From the NCBI RefSeq assembly GCF_000740675.1, contig NZ_JPXI01000024.1, positions 186,001 through 250,000 of the forward strand: DNA of 64,000 nucleotides. The letters run 5' to 3'. The translations under genes and the position numbers were made by a program. How positions within the stretch are numbered: the stretch's first letter is position 1; every line of letters starts with the position of its first letter. Below are positions 28,597-36,499 of this stretch, piece by piece. This DNA comes from Massilia sp. BSC265. Its GTDB lineage: Bacteria > Pseudomonadota > Gammaproteobacteria > Burkholderiales > Burkholderiaceae_D. The notes below the pieces were generated by a model that was not told the origin of the DNA, did no database searches, and saw only the letters and a program-made list of their open reading frames with translations.

Positions 28597-30216
28597 CTAG
28601 CGCATGCGCAGTGCCCGCATCAGCGCCGCGTCCTGGCGGTAGATATCCTGGGCGAACAGGGCCTGGCCGTGGCGGTCGACCAGCGCGGTCGCATAGAACA
28701 GCACCACCGGCACCGGCCGGGCCAGCGTGACCGTGCGCATGGGACCGGGGAGCATGGCCCGGGCCACGGCGGCGGCATCCCAGCGGCGCGGATCCGCGAG
28801 CACGAACTGCGCCAGATCGGCCGGGCGCGCGACCCGGATGCAGCCGTGGCTCAGGTCGCGCCGGGAGCGGTCGAACAGCTCTTTCGACGACGTCGAATGC
28901 AGGTAGATGTTCATCGGATTGGGCATCGCAAACTTGAGCTCGCCCAGCACATTGCGGGGACCGGGCCGCTGGCGCACCCGGGCCTGGCCGCGGCGCAGGC
29001 GCGCCAGCGCCTCCGCCGGGGCCAGTTGCAGCACCTTTCCGTCCGTTCCTACCAGCTCCATGTCGTTCCGCACCAGGTAGGCGGGATCGTGCGCCAGCTT
29101 TGGCACGATTTCATTCGACTGGATGCTGGGCGGGACGTTCCAATAGGGATTGAATTCGAGATAGCGCATCTGGCCGATGAACAGCGGCGTCGGGGTCCTG
29201 GCGGCGGTCCCGACGATCACCCGCATCTCCAGCATCGGTTCAGGGGAAGCGGCGTTCGTGTCGAACGCCCACAAGCGGTAGGCCGGCACGTTGACTGCGA
29301 CGATGCGGCCGGGCGGCAGCGGCGGCAGCCAGCGCAGGCGTTCCAGGGTAAGTGCGAGCTGCGCTGCCCGGTGCGCCGGCGGGACGGCCAGCGCCGCCAG
29401 CGTGGCGGGTCCCAGGACGCCGTCTTCCGCCAGTCCATGGCGTGCCTGGAAGCGGCGCACCGCGCCGGCCAGGATGGCGGTGTAGCCGTCCTCGCAGGAG
29501 GCGGGCGCTTGCCGTTCGAGATCGCCCAGCAGGCGCAGGCGTTCGCACAACTGGGCTGAGCCGGCATAGGCGTCGCCGGGCTCGAGCGCGGCCGGCACGG
29601 CCGGGGGCAGTGCCGGCCAGTCGGGCGCCACGCTTGCCAGGTGCCGGTAATGCGCCAGCATCGACTTGACCCTGCCATACAAGGGAATCCCGGGCGCAGC
29701 GGACTCGACTGCATCTTCCATGCCGCCATCGGCCAGCGCCCGGCGCAGGTGCTCGACCACATCGAAGCCGCCTGCGGTGCCGGTAGCGTCGCGGTAGGCC
29801 GATGCGACGCGGCCGAAGCGCAGGTCGGCGAGGTACTGGAGCATTGCAGCGCTGAGGTCGCGGTCGAGCGCTGCAAGGGAGGCCTCGTCGTGCGCGCCTT
29901 CCAGCCTGCGTGCGAGTGCGTCAAGACCGTAGCGGGACGAGTCGAGCCCGTGTTCATGGGCCTTGCCCAGGAGGCGAAGCGCCAGGCGTGCCCGTGCCGG
30001 CCCTTCGCCCAGCCACAGCAGCGCCGGTCCCGCCGCATACAGGCGCGCGGCCAGCTGGCGGGCATCGGTGGAGGCTTGCGCGTCGCGCCTTGCGTCCGGG
30101 ACTGACGTTGCCGGCACTGCTGCCGCGCTTGCGCATGCATGGATGAGGAAAAACAGGATGGCGCCCGCCCGCTGGAGGGCGAGGAGGGGCCTGCGGCGGT
30201 GCGGCTTGGCGATCAT
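28597..30216 (-). CDS. L,D-transpeptidase (YcbB/LdtD type) with peptidoglycan-binding domain
   Basis: The 539-residue exported enzyme has a signal-anchor at the start (LQRAGAILFFLIHACASAAA), a central peptidoglycan-binding-1 repeat region (VRRFQARHGLAEDGVLGPAT), and a C-terminal YkuD catalytic domain with SHGCIRVARPADLAQF carrying the catalytic Cys. It would make 3-3 cross-links or process cell-wall peptides in the periplasm. The frame is open to 30300, but the predicted FNR-dependent start near 30264 lies inside that extension, so the ATG at 30216 is chosen. It converges with the FNR-driven operon, leaving ten bases between stops. Confidence 0.88.
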   Translation of the reverse strand: MIAKPHRRRPLLALQRAGAILFFLIHACASAAAVPATSVPDARRDAQASTDARQLAARLYAAGPALLWLGEGPARARLALRLLGKAHEHGLDSSRYGLDALARRLEGAHDEASLAALDRDLSAAMLQYLADLRFGRVASAYRDATGTAGGFDVVEHLRRALADGGMEDAVESAAPGIPLYGRVKSMLAHYRHLASVAPDWPALPPAVPAALEPGDAYAGSAQLCERLRLLGDLERQAPASCEDGYTAILAGAVRRFQARHGLAEDGVLGPATLAALAVPPAHRAAQLALTLERLRWLPPLPPGRIVAVNVPAYRLWAFDTNAASPEPMLEMRVIVGTAARTPTPLFIGQMRYLEFNPYWNVPPSIQSNEIVPKLAHDPAYLVRNDMELVGTDGKVLQLAPAEALARLRRGQARVRQRPGPRNVLGELKFAMPNPMNIYLHSTSSKELFDRSRRDLSHGCIRVARPADLAQFVLADPRRWDAAAVARAMLPGPMRTVTLARPVPVVLFYATALVDRHGQALFAQDIYRQDAALMRALRMR

Positions 30217-30263
30217 GGAGTCCGGAATGGGTTGAGGAATGTGGCGGCGGAGTCTGGGCGCGC

Positions 30264-30313
30264 CGGGCTTACGATACGGGTCCTCTGGACTAAAAGTCAT
30301 TGACCCAGATCAA
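30264..30313 (-). promoter_or_regulatory. FNR/Anr-like box and class II promoter of the L,D-transpeptidase
   Basis: TTGAC-CCAG-ATCAA at 30300-30313 matches the FNR consensus with one change. On the minus strand a -10-like TATCGT (30276-30271) predicts a start near 30264, again about 42 bases from the box centre, the same geometry as at 22207. The site could also serve plus-strand genes, but no matching -10 was seen on that side. Confidence 0.62.
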
Positions 30314-30434
30314 AATTGCAGATATCGCCGCACGGCGCCCGCGGGAACCGCTTGCGGTCTCGTGCGCGCGGCGTCGCGCCCATGCGCCTGCGATAAACCT
30401 CAGCGCCGCAGCTTCCAATCCTGTCCATACCTGC

Positions 30435-30534
30435 TACACTGGCGTCGAACACTCTTTGCCAGAAAGCACACAATCAGCAAGCGCATCGACATCGTTGAAC
30501 CCTCGCCGCCTGTTGCAGGCCGCGGGGGTTTTTT
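30435..30534 (+). ncRNA. Candidate small RNA or nfeD leader ending in a terminator-like hairpin
   Basis: A possible promoter has an extended -10 TGcTACACT (-10 at 30435-30440) with a weak TTCCAA 17 bases upstream (30412-30417). A GC-rich imperfect stem, CCCTCGCCGCCTG paired with CAGGCCGCGGGGG (about 30500-30527), is followed by a T-run to 30534. This would give a transcript of roughly 85 nucleotides with no convincing ORF. It could equally be an attenuated leader of nfeD. No RNA family is recognised. Confidence 0.35.
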
Positions 30535-30563
30535 ACTTTTTTGAACCACTCAAGGAGACGCCA

Positions 30564-30986
30564 ATGACGGACTGGATGGGCTGGCTGGTGGTGGCCGGCG
30601 TCCTCGTAATCGCCGAACTCTTTACCGGCACCTTTTACCTCCTGATGATCGCGATCGGCCTCGGCGCCGGCGCGCTCGCCGCGCTGTCGGGCGCGAGCGG
30701 GCCGGTGCAGACCCTGGCCGCCGCCGCGGTCGGCCTTGCCGCAACCGCCATCCTGCACCGCAGCCGCTTCGGCCGACCGGCACGGACCGAGGCCACGCGT
30801 GACCGCAACGTCAACCTCGACATCGGCCAGCGCGTCGTCGTGCCGGAGTGGCAGAACGGCCGCGCGCGCGTGATGTACCGCGGGGCGCTGTGGGATGTCG
30901 AACTGGGTCCGGGCGCGCTGCCCGAAGCGGGCGACTACCGCATCGTCGAAGTGCTCGGCAACCGCCTGATCGTGGCGAATGCATGA
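30564..30986 (+). CDS. NfeD-like membrane protein
   Basis: The 140-residue protein has three to four hydrophobic segments (GWLVVAGVLVIAELFTGTFYLLMIAIGLGAGALAAL and a following one) and a small C-terminal OB-like beta domain (about 85-140). NfeD short-form proteins partner with SPFH proteins in membrane microdomains, and an SPFH gene follows after 51 bases. The ATG at 30564 follows AAGGAG. An 88-residue upstream extension to 30300 is low-complexity and rejected. Confidence 0.88.
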   Translation: MTDWMGWLVVAGVLVIAELFTGTFYLLMIAIGLGAGALAALSGASGPVQTLAAAAVGLAATAILHRSRFGRPARTEATRDRNVNLDIGQRVVVPEWQNGRARVMYRGALWDVELGPGALPEAGDYRIVEVLGNRLIVANA

Positions 30987-31037
30987 ACGATTCATAAGTT
31001 CATCTAATAATTAACTACTCATCTATAAGGGATGCTC

Positions 31038-31973
31038 ATGGAATTCTCGTTCGGCACAGTGGCGCTCGTCGTTTTCATCATTGCCCTGGTATTCATCTTC
31101 AAGACCATCAACGTGGTGCCGCAGCAGCATGCCTGGGTGGTCGAGCGCCTCGGCAAGTTCCACGCCGTGCTGGCCCCGGGCCTGAACATCGTGGTGCCCT
31201 TCATCGACCGCATCGCCTACAAGCACAGCCTCAAGGAGATCCCGCTCGACGTGCCGCCGCAGGTCTGCATCACCAGGGACAACACCCAGCTGCAGGTCGA
31301 CGGCATCCTGTACTTCCAGGTGACCGACGCGATGCGCGCCTCCTACGGCTCGTCGAACTACATCCAGGCCATCACCCAGCTGGCCCAGACCACGCTGCGT
31401 TCGGTGATCGGCAAGATGGAGCTCGACAAGACCTTCGAAGAGCGCGACCACATCAACACCACCATCGTCAACGCGATCGACGAGTCGGCCGCCAACTGGG
31501 GTGTGAAGGTGCTGCGCTATGAGATCAAGGACCTGACGCCACCGGCCGAGATCCTGCATGCGATGCAGCGCCAGATCACCGCCGAGCGCGAGAAGCGCGC
31601 CCTGATCGCGGCGTCGGAGGGCCGGCGCCAGGAGCAGATCAACATCGCCAGCGGCGAGCGCGAAGCCGCCATCGCCCGCTCGGAAGGCGAGCGCCAGGCC
31701 GCGATCAACCGGGCCCAGGGCGAGGCCAGCGCCATCGTCGCCCTGGCCGAGGCAAGTGCCTCCGCACTGCGCCAGGTGGGCGCTGCGATCCACGAGCCGG
31801 GCGGCATGGACGCGGTCAACCTGCGCGTGGCCGAGCACTACGTCGACGCCTTCGGCAATCTGGCCAAGACCAATAACTCGCTGATCGTGCCGGCCAATAT
31901 GGGGGACATGAGCAGCGTGATCGCCAGCGCCCTGCAGATCGTGAAGTCGCAGCAGCCGGAGATCCTGCGGTGA
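31038..31973 (+). CDS. SPFH/Band 7 membrane protein (QmcA/stomatin-like)
   Basis: The 311-residue protein has an N-terminal membrane anchor (VALVVFIIALVFIFKTINVV), the SPFH domain (about 25-190, with VVERLGKFHAVLAPGLN and MELDKTFEERDHIN), and a charged Ala/Glu-rich coiled coil (about 195-265). Such proteins scaffold membrane microdomains and modulate proteases such as FtsH. Two in-frame ATGs exist. 31038 is seven bases after AAGGG and is preferred over 31032. It pairs with nfeD and overlaps the SDR gene by GTGA. Confidence 0.92.
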   Translation: MEFSFGTVALVVFIIALVFIFKTINVVPQQHAWVVERLGKFHAVLAPGLNIVVPFIDRIAYKHSLKEIPLDVPPQVCITRDNTQLQVDGILYFQVTDAMRASYGSSNYIQAITQLAQTTLRSVIGKMELDKTFEERDHINTTIVNAIDESAANWGVKVLRYEIKDLTPPAEILHAMQRQITAEREKRALIAASEGRRQEQINIASGEREAAIARSEGERQAAINRAQGEASAIVALAEASASALRQVGAAIHEPGGMDAVNLRVAEHYVDAFGNLAKTNNSLIVPANMGDMSSVIASALQIVKSQQPEILR

Positions 31974-32779
31974 CACGGGTCGTCGTCATCACCGGCGCCT
32001 CGGACGGCATCGGCGCCGAGATGGCGCGCCAGCTGGCGGAGAAGGAGGGCGCGGCGGTGGCCCTGGTGCTTGCCGCCCGCAACGCGGCGCAGCTCGATGC
32101 GGTCGCCGGGGAGTGCGCCGCGCTGGGCGCGCAGACGCTCACGGTGCCGACCGACGTCGGCGTGCAGATCCAGTGCCGGCGCCTGGTCGTCAGCGCCGTC
32201 GAGCATTTCGGGCGCATCGACGTCCTGGTCAACAACGCGGGGCGCTCGGGGCACGCGCTGTTCGAGGAAGTGGAAGACCTGTCCTGGTACGAGGAGCTGA
32301 TGCGCGTGAACCTGTGGGGCAGCGTGTGGTGCACGCAGGCCGCATTGCCGGCGCTGAAGGCTTCGCGCGGCAGCATCGTCGCGGTGTCCTCGCTGGCCGG
32401 CCTGGTCGGGGTGCCGGGGCGGACCGCCTATAGCGCGACGAAGTTCGCGATGACCGGTTTTTTTGAAGCGCTCAGGGCGGAAATGAAGGGACACGGCGTC
32501 AGCGTGACGACGGCGTATCCGGGCGTGGTGGCCACGCGCATCCGCTACCGCGGCTTCAATGCGCAGGGCGAATCCATGGGCGCGAGCGCGCTGAACGAGG
32601 AGGGAGCGATGAGCGTGGAAGAATGCGCGCGCCTCATCGTCGAAGGAATGAACGCGCGCCGGCGCGAGGTCGTCATGACGACCAAGGGCAAGCTCGGGCG
32701 CTTCATCAAGCTGGTCGCGCCCGGACTGGTGGAGAAGATGGCGCTGGCCGCCCTGAAAAAGGACGCCAGGCCACATTAA
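31970..32779 (+). CDS. Short-chain dehydrogenase/reductase
   Basis: The 269-residue Rossmann oxidoreductase has TGASDGIGAEMARQL (nucleotide-binding TGxxxGIG), NNAGRSGHALFEE, a catalytic Ser in VAVSSLAGLVG, and YSATKFA (YxxxK). It is of the classical SDR type with a C-terminal extension (residues about 235-269) resembling the steroid-dehydrogenase-like group. The start is a GTG overlapping the SPFH stop, so translation is probably coupled. The substrate is unknown. Confidence 0.88.
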   Translation: MTRVVVITGASDGIGAEMARQLAEKEGAAVALVLAARNAAQLDAVAGECAALGAQTLTVPTDVGVQIQCRRLVVSAVEHFGRIDVLVNNAGRSGHALFEEVEDLSWYEELMRVNLWGSVWCTQAALPALKASRGSIVAVSSLAGLVGVPGRTAYSATKFAMTGFFEALRAEMKGHGVSVTTAYPGVVATRIRYRGFNAQGESMGASALNEEGAMSVEECARLIVEGMNARRREVVMTTKGKLGRFIKLVAPGLVEKMALAALKKDARPH

Positions 32780-32782
32780 CAC

Positions 32783-34948
32783 TTAGAAGTCGAGGGTCGC
32801 CGACACCACCACGCTGCGCGGTGCCCCCTGCACCAGGTAGCCGAAGCCCGGATAGCCGCCTGCCGAGGCCCAGTAGTTCCTGTCCGTCACGTTGTCGATG
32901 CGCGCGCGCAGCGTCAGGTCGCGGTCCATGAAGCGCGTGACATAGTTGGCGCCGATGTCCAGGCGCGACCATGAGGGCAGCTTCTGGGTGTTGGCCGCAT
33001 CGGCATACTGGGTCGAGGTGGTCAGGGCGCGCGCGTTCAGCGACAGCCCCTGCACGCCCGGCACTTCCCACTCGGCGCCGAGGTTCAGCTGCGTGCCCGG
33101 CACGCCGATCGCATCCTTGCCTTCATTGAGGCCGCCGGCGGTCCTGCGCTGCTCCGCTTCCAGCAAGGTGAGCCCGCCCAACAGGCGCAGGCCGCGCGCG
33201 GGGGTGCCGAAGACGCTCAGCTCCAGGCCGCGGTTGCGCTGCTCGCCGAACACGCCGAAGCGGCGGTTCACCACGTACGCGCTCGGCTGCGCGGTGCTGA
33301 ACACGGCCGCCGTCATGCCGAGCTTGCCGCTGTCGTACTTGACGCCGATTTCCTTCTGGCGCGAGACGAAGGGCGCGAATACCTCGCCCTGGTTGACGAT
33401 GTCGGTACCGGCCGCCACCGGGCCCTGCTGCAGTGCTTCGCTGTAGTTCGCGTAGACCGAGACTCCCTTGACCGGCTTGTAGACGATGCCCGCCACCGGC
33501 GTCACTTCGCTCTCGTCGTAACGGGCGTTCGGCGCACCGGTGTTGTAGTCGTAGCCGAAGGACTTGATGGTCTGGTGGCGCGCGCCCACGGTCACCAGGA
33601 GGCGATCGTCCATGAAGCCCAGCGTGTCTGCCACCGCGGCGCTCGACAGAATCGACTTGCTGGTCAGGAGCGGGCTGTTCATGTTCCCGCCGGTGAAGAA
33701 GCCGCTCGACGGGGCCGCCACGTCGCGTGGGCGATAGATGTTCGAGGCGAAGCCGGCGAAATCGCTCATGCCGTAGGCGTTCTTCGACTCCGAATGGAAG
33801 CCTGCTACCATCGCGCTCAGCTTGTGCGAGACCGCTCCGGTCTTCAGTTCGGTGCGCACGCCCACTTCGCCGGTGCGCACCTTGTCCTCGCGGGCGTTGT
33901 CGAAGCGGGTCATGGTGGCATCGCCACTGGCATTGGTGACGGTCGGCGAGGAGATGATGTTGGATTCATCGCCTTTGCGCATGCCGAGTGCCGCCCAGGC
34001 CACGGCGCCGCCCGGCAGGTCGACCTCGCCACGCAGGGTGCCGAAGGTATCGCGCTCGCCCGAGTAGGTCCAGGGCTGGGCATAGTTGCCGTTGCTGTCG
34101 GGTGCGCCGATGATCGGCACGCCGGCCGCCACCGTCACGCTCGGGCGCGCGCCGCGCAGCTGGTGGTCCTGGTGGCCGACGTCGGCCGACAGGCGGTAGC
34201 CGCGGCCGCGGTAGTCCACGCCGACCGAGTACAGGCTGAGTTCGCGGCTCTCGCGGTCCACTGCGGTGTCGCCGTCGCGGCGCACTGCGTTCACCCGCAC
34301 GCCGAGGCGGCCTTCCTCGCCGAAGCGGTTCGCGAAGTCGGTCGCCACATAAGCCTGGCCGCCGGTCTCGACGCCCACGGTTACCTGGGTCAGCGGCGCG
34401 TTCGGCGCACGCTTGGGCAACAGGTTGATGGCGCCGCCAATGCCGCCGCCGCCCGGCGCCGCGCCGTTCACGAAGCTGTTCGCGCCGCGCAGGACTTCGA
34501 CGCGCTCGAGCAGCTCCGAGGCCACGAACTGGCGCGGGAGCAGGCCGTACAGGCCGTTGTAGGCCAGGTCGTCCGAGTTGACGGCGAAGCCGCGGATCAC
34601 ATACAGCTCCTGGTAGTTGCCGAAGCCGCGCGCCACGCGCACAGACGGGTCGTTCTGCACGACGTCCGCGACGCTGCGGGCCTGCTGGTCCTGGATCAGG
34701 GCCTGCGTGTAGTTCATGGAATTGAACGGGGTGTCCATGATGTCCACGTTGCCGAGCAGGCCGAGGCGGCCGCCGCGTGCGACCTGGCCGCCTGCGTAGG
34801 CGGAGGGCAGGCCCTGGGCCGACGCGTCGGCCGAGGCGCTGACGACGACGGTGGCGACCGGTTCGGCCGGGGCGGTTTCCTGGGCATGGGTGTTGGCAGC
34901 GAGGAGGGCGGCGGCAAGCGCAGTGGGAGTCAGGCGAAGCAGTTTCAT
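32783..34948 (-). CDS. TonB-dependent siderophore receptor
   Basis: The 721-residue outer-membrane receptor has a signal peptide ending LLAANTHAQ. A plug domain follows (about 30-200) with ALIQDQQARSVADVVQNDPS, a FGNYQELYVIRGF motif and LERVEVLRGANSF, then a 22-strand barrel region ending in VVVSATLDF with the terminal Phe. The architecture is that of FhuA/FpvA-type ferric-siderophore receptors; the ligand is not deducible. A Fur box lies immediately upstream, so iron repression is expected. It is divergent from the PepSY gene. Confidence 0.92.
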   Translation of the reverse strand: MKLLRLTPTALAAALLAANTHAQETAPAEPVATVVVSASADASAQGLPSAYAGGQVARGGRLGLLGNVDIMDTPFNSMNYTQALIQDQQARSVADVVQNDPSVRVARGFGNYQELYVIRGFAVNSDDLAYNGLYGLLPRQFVASELLERVEVLRGANSFVNGAAPGGGGIGGAINLLPKRAPNAPLTQVTVGVETGGQAYVATDFANRFGEEGRLGVRVNAVRRDGDTAVDRESRELSLYSVGVDYRGRGYRLSADVGHQDHQLRGARPSVTVAAGVPIIGAPDSNGNYAQPWTYSGERDTFGTLRGEVDLPGGAVAWAALGMRKGDESNIISSPTVTNASGDATMTRFDNAREDKVRTGEVGVRTELKTGAVSHKLSAMVAGFHSESKNAYGMSDFAGFASNIYRPRDVAAPSSGFFTGGNMNSPLLTSKSILSSAAVADTLGFMDDRLLVTVGARHQTIKSFGYDYNTGAPNARYDESEVTPVAGIVYKPVKGVSVYANYSEALQQGPVAAGTDIVNQGEVFAPFVSRQKEIGVKYDSGKLGMTAAVFSTAQPSAYVVNRRFGVFGEQRNRGLELSVFGTPARGLRLLGGLTLLEAEQRRTAGGLNEGKDAIGVPGTQLNLGAEWEVPGVQGLSLNARALTTSTQYADAANTQKLPSWSRLDIGANYVTRFMDRDLTLRARIDNVTDRNYWASAGGYPGFGYLVQGAPRSVVVSATLDF

Positions 34949-34971
34949 CGGTTAAGCTCGTTTTTCTTAAT

Positions 34972-34990
34972 GAGAATGATTGTCATTCTA
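34972..34990. promoter_or_regulatory. Fur box upstream of the TonB receptor
   Basis: GAGAATGATTGTCATTCTA matches the 19-bp Fur consensus (GATAATGATAATCATTATC) at 14 of 19 positions. It contains the perfect inverted arms AGAATGA/TCATTCT. It lies 24-42 bases upstream of the receptor start. Confidence 0.8.
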
Positions 34991-35015
34991 TCCGTTTTGG
35001 CTTGCGCCTGTAAAT

Positions 35016-35034
35016 GAGAACGATTATTATTTGC
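35016..35034. promoter_or_regulatory. Second Fur-like box upstream of the PepSY gene
   Basis: GAGAACGATTATTATTTGC matches the Fur consensus at 13 of 19 positions. It lies 25-43 bases before the chosen start of the PepSY gene, so each divergent unit has its own box. Confidence 0.62.
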
Positions 35035-35058
35035 CAGACTTTACGATTGCGACGCCCG

Positions 35059-36222
35059 ATGTCACCTACCTCCCTCCGCCGCTGGGGCTGGATCCACAAG
35101 TGGAGCAGCCTGGTTTGCACCGCCTTCATGCTGCTGCTCTGCCTGACGGGCCTGCCGCTGATCTACCACCACGAGATCGGCCACCTGCTCGGCACCGACG
35201 TCGAGGCGCCCGCCATGCCGGTGGACACTCTAAGGGGCAACATCGACGCCGTGCTGGCCTCGGCCAAGGAGCTGTACCCCAACAAGATGGCGATGTACAT
35301 GTCGCAGGAGATCGACGAACCGGCGATCTGGAACGTCACCCTCGGCGACCACCCGAACGACGAGCACTACAAGCCGATCGCCGTCGACGCCCGCACCACC
35401 GAGGTGATCACCGAGCCGGCCTTCGAGGGCGGCGCCTTCATGTCCACCATGTTCCGCCTGCACGTGGACCTGTTCGCGGGCCTGTACGGCAAGCTCTTCC
35501 TTGGTTTCATGGGCCTGCTGCTGATCGTGGCCGTCGTCAGCGGGGCGGTGCTGTATGCGCCTTTCATGCGCAAGCTGGATTTCGGCGAGGTGCGCCACGA
35601 GCGCAGCCGCGTCATCAAGTGGCTCGACCTGCATAACCTGCTCGGCATCGTCACCCTGGTCTGGGTCTTGGTGGTCGGCGCGACCGGGATGGTCAATACC
35701 TGGGCCGACCTGCTGCTCAAGTACTGGCAGAACACCGAGATCGCCGAGATGCTGAAACCGTATGAGGGCCAGCCGCCGGCCACCAGGCTGGCGTCGATCC
35801 ACGAGGCCATCGTGCGCGCGGAAAGGGCGGAGCCGGGCATGAAGGTCGCCTTCGTGGCCTTCCCGGGCACGCCCTTCACCAGCTCGCACCATTACGGCGT
35901 CTACATGCGCGGCGAGGAGGCCTTCAGCTCGCGCCTGTACAAGCCGGTGCTGATCGACGCCGCCACCGGCGAGATCACCGACCGCCGCGAGCTGCCCTGG
36001 TACCTGACCGCGCTGCTGTTGTCGCAGCCGCTGCATTTCGGCGACTACGGCGGCCAGCCCATGAAGCTGCTGTGGGCCCTGCTGGACATCGGGACCATCA
36101 TCATCCTGGGCAGTGGACTCTACCTGTGGTTCAAACGCAGCCGCAAGGCCAGGGCAGCCAACCAGTCCAAACCGGCCGCGCACGAGTCCCCGGCCCTGGC
36201 CCGCAGCACGGAGAGCCCATGA
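35059..36222 (+). CDS. PepSY-associated transmembrane protein (iron-uptake linked)
   Basis: The 387-residue inner-membrane protein has four predicted helices: VCTAFMLLLCLTGLPLIYHH, FLGFMGLLLIVAVVSGAVLY, LLGIVTLVWVLVVGATGMV and LLDIGTIIILGSGLYLWF. Periplasmic PepSY-type segments lie between them, and several conserved His residues in helices are typical of heme-binding PepSY reductases. Next to siderophore receptors such proteins are thought to reduce or strip iron from siderophores. The frame opens at 35014, but that ATG lies within the Fur box, so the ATG at 35059 is preferred although its ribosome site is weak. Confidence 0.85.
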   Translation: MSPTSLRRWGWIHKWSSLVCTAFMLLLCLTGLPLIYHHEIGHLLGTDVEAPAMPVDTLRGNIDAVLASAKELYPNKMAMYMSQEIDEPAIWNVTLGDHPNDEHYKPIAVDARTTEVITEPAFEGGAFMSTMFRLHVDLFAGLYGKLFLGFMGLLLIVAVVSGAVLYAPFMRKLDFGEVRHERSRVIKWLDLHNLLGIVTLVWVLVVGATGMVNTWADLLLKYWQNTEIAEMLKPYEGQPPATRLASIHEAIVRAERAEPGMKVAFVAFPGTPFTSSHHYGVYMRGEEAFSSRLYKPVLIDAATGEITDRRELPWYLTALLLSQPLHFGDYGGQPMKLLWALLDIGTIIILGSGLYLWFKRSRKARAANQSKPAAHESPALARSTESP

Positions 36223-36401
36223 TCCGCACCCGCACCCAGATCTGGGCCATGCCCATCCTGCTGGCCATCCTCACCGCCATCGGCCTGGTCGCGGCCCTGC
36301 TGGGCGACGGCGTCTGGGACCTGGTTTCGAGCCTTACCCTTGGCGCCCCGGTCGCAGTCGGCGCCTGGTACGGCCTGCGACGCACGCCTGCGCGACACTA
36401 G
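36219..36401 (+). CDS. Small two-helix membrane protein
   Basis: The 60-residue product overlaps the PepSY stop by ATGA and has two hydrophobic stretches (IWAMPILLAILTAIGLVAAL and the later LTLGAPVAVGAWYGL), ending in a basic tail. Small proteins of this size commonly follow PepSY genes in iron-uptake operons. No function can be assigned. Confidence 0.7.
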   Translation: MIRTRTQIWAMPILLAILTAIGLVAALLGDGVWDLVSSLTLGAPVAVGAWYGLRRTPARH

Positions 36402-36499
36402 GCTGCCGAACGCCCCCAAAGCCGGCTTCGAAGCTGTATACTTCGCCAACACGGCAGTCCGGTTGGCGGACAAGGCCGGCTACCAGCGAGAGAGCACGT

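Noticed and set aside
36113-36499. Long N-terminal extension of Ppx
   Set aside because: The sequence is out-of-frame coding for the PepSY and small membrane genes; Ppx homology starts at the ATG at 36500.
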